A stretch of 9,043 nucleotides of DNA. Source: Bifidobacteriaceae bacterium. Its GTDB lineage: Bacteria; Actinomycetota; Actinomycetes; Actinomycetales; WQXJ01. The translations under genes and the position numbers were made by a program. Location of the stretch: positions 1-9,043 of the forward strand of contig JAISBQ010000017.1 of assembly GCA_031266115.1 (NCBI GenBank). Reading direction: 5' to 3'. Shown piece after piece: positions 7,401-9,043 of the stretch. Within the stretch, counting starts at the first letter, position 1; every line of letters begins with the position of its first letter. The notes below the pieces were generated by a model. It was not told the origin of the DNA. It saw nothing but the letters and a program-made list of their open reading frames with translations, and did not search any database.

Positions 7401-8566
7401 CGGCCCCCGACCGGCTCCTTCACCTCCTCACCCAGGTTGATTCGCTTGATCAGGCCGACTATTCCCCAGAATCGTGGGCGCGGTTCGCGCTGGCTCTTGG
7501 CACGGCCGAGACGGTTGCCGCCACTCCTCCCATCGATCGAGGCGAGGCAGCGGCGGCGGTCCAGGCGCTGCTCGACGGGCTGACCGGCCTGCGTGGCGCG
7601 GCGGTGGACCCGGGGACCGGCTCGGCAGCGGGCCTTGAGGCGTTGCTCGCGACCATTGATGGGCTCGGCTTGAACTCGTCCGAGTACACGGTGCCCACGT
7701 GGACCGCGTTCGCTGTGGCCACAGGCGCAGCACGGGCGTTGGCAGCGGCACCGAGCACTCAGGCGGCGCTCGACGCCGCCGAGGCCTCCGTGCGCCAGAC
7801 CCTTGCCGCGTTGGAACTCGTCCCCGGCCCCGGGGTGCCTAACGATCCGGATGACTCGGACGACACCAAGGCCCCAGGTGACGACACGAAGACCCCGGGT
7901 GATAGCACCAAGACCCCGGATCCCCTGGTCCCGACCGTGCTGGCCGATCTGGTCGCCCAGGCGACGGGTGCCCGGATCGATGCGGCGATGGGGCAAGTCA
8001 CCCAGGCACTCGGCGCCTTGAAGGCGGCCGAGCCAGTGCCGACGCTGGTGCCCGAGTCGACCCAGGTTGCGCGGGTCAAGGTTGCTCAACGGCAGTTGAC
8101 CTTGGTCCGAGGTGCCTCGGCCACCATTGCCGCCACCGGCCTGAACGCGGCCGGCGTCAAGGCCAAGGCCACGTGGGCGAGCTCCAAGGCGTCGGTCGCC
8201 TCGGTGTCCGCGGCTGGCAAGATCACAGCGAAGAAGGCCGGCACCGCGGTCGTCACCGCCAGGGCGGGCGGAAAGTCCGCCACCGTCACGGTCCGGGTGC
8301 TCGCCAAGGCGCCGGCGACCACGACGGTCGCGAAGGTCAAGGCCACTGTTCCGCGCACCGTCCATGCCGGAACAGTCACCTACGTGACGGGCACCTACAC
8401 CCCGGCCCGCGCACTCACAGTGAAGATCCGCTATACCTCCTCCGCGCCATCCGTCGCCACGATCGACAAGTACGGCGTCTTGACGGCGCGTGCGCCGGGA
8501 TCGACGAAAATCACGGTCAGCGCGGGCGGTAAGAAGGCGGTCTACACCCTGAAGGTCACGGGCTAG
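1496..8566 (+). CDS. Secreted giant multimodular GH3 glycosidase, beta-xylosidase-like, with lectin-like, Ig-like and FIVAR modules (2356 aa)
   Basis: Hydrolyses terminal beta-linked sugars from oligo- or polysaccharide outside the cell by a retaining mechanism. A Sec-type signal peptide (RR at 8-9, hydrophobic 13-27, likely cleavage near Ala33) leads the protein. GH3 N-domain is about 55-360, with NLSRDPRWGR at 155-164, ESYGEDP at 167-173, KHF at 202-204 and nucleophile D281 in SDCGAI. GH3 C-domain is about 394-638; E513 in ETRDR is the probable acid/base. E96 in GEANHG and AGTDIDC (315-321) resemble the beta-xylosidase branch rather than typical beta-glucosidases; no PA14 insert is seen. 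A fibronectin-like domain follows (662-747). The tail holds: BIG2 (about 770-860); cadherin-like sandwich (861-943); three ConA/LamG-like modules (945-1137, 1150-1344, 1359-1562), the last two separated by a seven-proline linker; Ig-like domains (about 1570-1656 and 1663-1751); five FIVAR repeats (1756-2108); a DDTKxPG linker; and two basic BIG2 domains (2190-2356). No LPXTG, C-terminal membrane segment or lipobox is present. The GH3 assignment is firm; xylosidase, arabinosidase or mixed specificity is inferred. Confidence 0.93.
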   Translation: MSHPITLRRAQTMVALAAVVAVSLVSVPGATGAPPPGDRVAPVAPYLDDSGAYSFAERAADLVSRMTLDEKITQLVTHTAAAIPRLSVPSYMWGGEANHGLQGANPATSFPVALGLGSTWNPDLVGDVATAVSDEARAYFNYGTRPLTYWAPTVNLSRDPRWGRADESYGEDPFLTGQVAGEYVKGLQGDDATYVKVVSTPKHFFANNNEMVRYTDTSDISESQIREYYLQSFQPLVEDAGAQGIMTAYNRVNGVPMSANTEYVTDVARRTWGFDGYITSDCGAIDNITNDHRWQPEALGTEITKPQATAWSIKAGTDIDCMGTQYASQTSAAIAGGWLTEQDVDIALQHLFLERMRLGMFDSADKVPFSSYTREDVALSGVNLPVATQVAEEAIVLLKNEPDPTHSTPILPLNAADAASVVVLGPTANTMTLGGYSADGVLPIDCANLSASADCNNPRRGIQEAVAQVTGGSGTFQYIPGDNNTVSPAEEDAIRDASTVIVVLGSSREESDETRDRADLNLTRGQAALVARAASLNPRTVAYIQHYNMVNIESFRSLAQVPAILWSSFNGQKQGSAIGRVLWNIDGAEPGGRLPFTWYTHESQLGSVRYDYNLSPHDSVHGRTYQYFDGDVSYPFGHGLSYAQFAYSGLVLSRDSGTADDALTARVTVTNTSSTPGQAVVQLYAASPAADGVTRPNSRLKAFDKVAIPARASRTVRLDLDLEDLWFWDSGADRQVYDTGTWTIGVGPDADPAHQLTAPFELTGGLTRALERVVAMPSGTHLDLERADNVIDANLSAVANDQSFYDLTAVKVTYASLDPSVATVNRAGQVRATGTGITSITATVTADGVTKSTSFPVAVTHNRYPLTDLRVAGTTVPGFDAQITDYAVAAPAGSSAPEVSADADGYTVTVRQAAGVPGEATVEVANAAVPGAATVYTIRFTVSAASVDFTATDWATLADDGWTVSGEHTGWWGLGADGPAIRAERGTMRQGANTAHNVVSHTISDDATLTARLTMSALPTVDHQEAFLALGDDPDNYVALSYENAGAGAARIVWSSEVGGQWTSTAGPPLTATTVYLRLTRADGEVAAGFSTDGLTFTEVGGAIVQEFINPRVMLGATTGTSSAPVVTAAFASLDVGPPIPITPVGTNLESVDFAQDITSFADLQAAGWTVNTLDPARLSFGTQGMTLTAGTQDWGGDNTFTHVADGNWRATMRIDVSRSPNTLYEQVGIGVTEDENALFKFVYGFNGCPTGGACSVVQLWSTGGGGANVDDKISWAIGPDNTVYLRLTKVGNHYSASVSNNGTDFTLVSQVDKVFDHPKFTTGAFAVTTGGGWQVTVPSLTVEDPTAPPPPPPPAVPLESVDFRELAGTGDDTAAMEAAGWVNARPAAGYWSLTPTGGLTVIAHGGTGLAGSTNGAENLFLHSAPGDWRVTVEGQLPAQISGNYPQAVIGIYQDDDNYLKVVRSGENGGRFQTIWESGGDFAANVPHEGHTPLHYWLRIQRVGDTYSTWYSETDGSEGSFVPMGSWRPSLASTARFMITGIHDTYNPSDHEFQFLTLVVDEPNTAATGGNAVFPDRNVELSQAIDPGLQLATWVAGAESAAFSYRIAPMDKNTAGASVTSSGLLTATRTGEVRVTTYVSDGAQNYSRSAIVRVVGNGTSTMTPVTSPSLALATVYAHVGAPVSIAAGTWSVEPDSVSYQWTADGVAIPLATNETYTPVAGDIGKQLGVVVSAHHGELGDQPAVSQTVAIADVLTDTADLTAGIVAAQAQADAVDPASVTEASWTALTSALTQANGVVSDELATPGAVAGALAALAAAPLIPRGDVTPLSEAITAFESLSAVELRYTAASWARVSNAADAAAALVAAPQNVTSADVVGALLELDAAWAALALAPDVSALAGLSAGVRAEVDSGQLDPAAYTQDSWRELTQALAEAEAAVAVPGSQVAVNGAHTRLLAAVAGLEPHPNASAPDRLLHLLTQVDSLDQADYSPESWARFALALGTAETVAATPPIDRGEAAAAVQALLDGLTGLRGAAVDPGTGSAAGLEALLATIDGLGLNSSEYTVPTWTAFAVATGAARALAAAPSTQAALDAAEASVRQTLAALELVPGPGVPNDPDDSDDTKAPGDDTKTPGDSTKTPDPLVPTVLADLVAQATGARIDAAMGQVTQALGALKAAEPVPTLVPESTQVARVKVAQRQLTLVRGASATIAATGLNAAGVKAKATWASSKASVASVSAAGKITAKKAGTAVVTARAGGKSATVTVRVLAKAPATTTVAKVKATVPRTVHAGTVTYVTGTYTPARALTVKIRYTSSAPSVATIDKYGVLTARAPGSTKITVSAGGKKAVYTLKVTG
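4328..6181 (+). repeat. Three tandem lectin/LamG-like (ConA-type beta-sandwich) modules inside the GH3 protein
   Basis: Residues about 945-1137, 1150-1344 and 1359-1562 share one plan. Each opens with a V-D-F near its start and a later GW (GWTV, GWTV, GWVN). Each has a central strand of the type D-N-Y or N-A-L-F followed by hydrophobics. Each ends with a Y-L-R-L / W-L-R-I strand followed by a sandwich of the form 'VGxxYxxxxSxxGxxFxxV' and a closing strand. This resembles the C-terminal domains of GH43 enzymes and DUF1349-like domains, which are often accessory or carbohydrate-binding. The copies are diverged, so the duplication is old. Module 2 has a unique Cys pair (C1249, C1255). Binding of sugar is inferred, not shown. 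Confidence 0.7.
6761..7819 (+). repeat. Five FIVAR-type helical repeats inside the GH3 protein
   Basis: Residues about 1756-2108 contain five units of roughly 67-75 residues. Each has an (S/T)W core, with tryptophans at 1784, 1851, 1925, 1994 and 2069, preceded in most copies by Y(T/S) (YTAASW, YTQDSW, YSPESW, YTVPTW). This is followed by an A/L-rich helix and a 'V..A...L..A...L' helix, as in FIVAR (PF07554) three-helix modules of Gram-positive surface proteins. The first unit has VTEASW in place of the Y. Their role in other proteins is usually that of a spacer or sugar/cell-wall contact. The region contains no lysine and is strongly acidic. Confidence 0.8.
7859..7921 (+). repeat. Three 21-bp tandem repeats encoding a DDTKxPG linker
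   Basis: Three in-frame 21-base units encode DDTKAPG, DDTKTPG and DSTKTPD (residues 2122-2142). They form a flexible hydrophilic linker between the FIVAR block and the C-terminal domains. The units differ by a few bases each. A repeat of this kind can change copy number between strains while keeping frame. Confidence 0.85.
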
Positions 8567-8610
8567 AACATCGGCGATACCGGCGAGACGGGCACGTAGT
8601 CCCGCCGAGA

Positions 8611-8668
8611 TGAGACAGTTCTCCTCGCGGCCCGACCAGCTCGGTGGCCGGGCCGCGAGGGAGTCTCA
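8611..8668. terminator. Long hairpin between convergent genes, probable bidirectional terminator
   Basis: A perfect 12-bp inverted repeat, CCTCGCGGCCCG at 8623-8634 and its complement at 8649-8660, encloses a 14-base loop in which CCA/TGG can pair further. Outside it, TGAGAC (8611-8616) pairs with GTCTCA (8663-8668) across a small internal loop, giving a stem of nearly 60 bases. It sits 45 bases after the GH3 stop and overlaps the stop codon of the convergent glycosyltransferase, the expected place for a terminator serving both strands. There is no T run on either side, so it would be of the U-poor type common in actinobacteria. Confidence 0.7.
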
Positions 8669-9043
8669 GGTGCGCGCGTCGCCGCGCTTCAGCGCGTCGA
8701 CATCGGCGACGAGTTGGCGGGCGCGGGCGGCAAAGGAATGCTCGCCGCGCACGCGGGCGGCGGCCTCGGCCATCGCGGCATCGTCCGGGAACACCGTGGC
8801 CAGCCCCTCATCGGAGGCGAGATAGGCGAGGTTGGCCGGGCCGGTGTAGGTCTGGACTGCGCCGCCGAACGCCGCATCCAGCCCGTCGACGCGGTCGCAG
8901 ACCACCCGCGCACCGCAGGCCACCGCGTCGAAGAGGCGGTTGGAGACGAAGCCTTCGCGGGCCATGTCACCCCAGTGATCGGCGAGCACCAGGCGCGCGT
9001 CGCTATACAACTGGGCGACCTCGGCGGTGGTCGCGTAATCCCC
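8666..9043 (-). CDS. Glycosyltransferase (group 1 / GT4-like), C-terminal part, 5'-truncated by window edge
   Basis: Read on the minus strand, the frame is open to the right edge and ends at the TGA complementary to 8666-8668, giving 125 residues. The TTG at 9010 is internal: the preceding codons (GDYATTAEVAQ) continue the same domain. The segment HWGDMAREGFVSNRLFDAV (fragment residues 23-41), followed by CGARVVCDRVDGL and a 'FGGAV.TY' strand, is typical of the C-terminal nucleotide-sugar-binding half of group 1 glycosyltransferases (Glyco_trans_1_2-like). In this family E30 and the region up to D39 contact the donor diphosphate. The N-terminal acceptor half is outside the window, so donor, acceptor and product cannot be told; cell-surface polysaccharide or glycoconjugate synthesis is the usual role. 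It is convergent with the GH3 gene and probably belongs to a different transcription unit. Confidence 0.85.
   Translation of the reverse strand, partial: GDYATTAEVAQLYSDARLVLADHWGDMAREGFVSNRLFDAVACGARVVCDRVDGLDAAFGGAVQTYTGPANLAYLASDEGLATVFPDDAAMAEAAARVRGEHSFAARARQLVADVDALKRGDART

Noticed and set aside
7169..8365. 398-codon open frame on the minus strand
   Set aside because: Antisense to the FIVAR and BIG2 region, with low-complexity Arg/Gly-rich translation and no domain; a shadow frame.
8571..8608. TCGGCG / CGCCGA inverted repeat just after the GH3 stop
   Set aside because: Six pairs with a large loop and competing alternative pairings; the hairpin at 8611-8668 is far stronger and explains termination.
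1..9043. CRISPR arrays, tRNA/rRNA genes, insertion sequences, phage or defence genes
   Set aside because: No direct-repeat array, cloverleaf, transposase, terminal inverted repeats or defence domain is visible on either strand.

Overview
The window is GC-rich, with strong G/C preference at third codon positions. It carries an actinobacterial-style secreted multimodular glycosidase with FIVAR and bacterial Ig-like (BIG2) modules. This points to a high-GC Gram-positive (Actinomycetota), but no genus can be fixed from the sequence alone.

Layout. (1) Positions 1-1289 (+) hold the 3' part of a NADP-type aldehyde dehydrogenase of the alpha-ketoglutaric semialdehyde dehydrogenase (KGSADH) group; its N-terminus lies before the window. 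(2) Positions 1290-1495 are a GC-rich intergenic gap with weak hairpins and a good ribosome binding site at its end. (3) Positions 1496-8566 (+) are one 2356-residue gene for a secreted glycoside hydrolase family 3 (GH3) enzyme with beta-xylosidase-like motifs. Behind the catalytic core it has a long non-catalytic tail: Ig-like domains, three lectin/LamG-like beta-sandwich modules, two more Ig-like domains, five FIVAR helical repeats, an Asp/Thr/Lys/Pro linker and two very basic BIG2 domains. (4) Positions 8567-8665 hold a long hairpin, probably a shared terminator. (5) Positions 8666-9043 (-) are the C-terminal end of a convergent group-1-type glycosyltransferase whose start lies beyond the window.

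How they may work together: the GH3 enzyme would release pentose (or related) units from plant polysaccharide outside the cell. KGSADH enzymes perform the last oxidation of pentose/hexarate catabolism, giving 2-oxoglutarate. The adjacency therefore fits a sugar-utilisation region, but this is inference: the two genes are 206 bp apart and no regulator or transporter is in view. The glycosyltransferase is on the other strand and is probably a separate unit.

I see no CRISPR array, tRNA, rRNA, insertion sequence, phage gene or defence system. The most unusual thing here is the architecture and charge layout of the giant GH3 protein: a 399-residue lysine-free, acidic region followed by an extremely basic C-terminus, with no visible LPXTG or membrane anchor.
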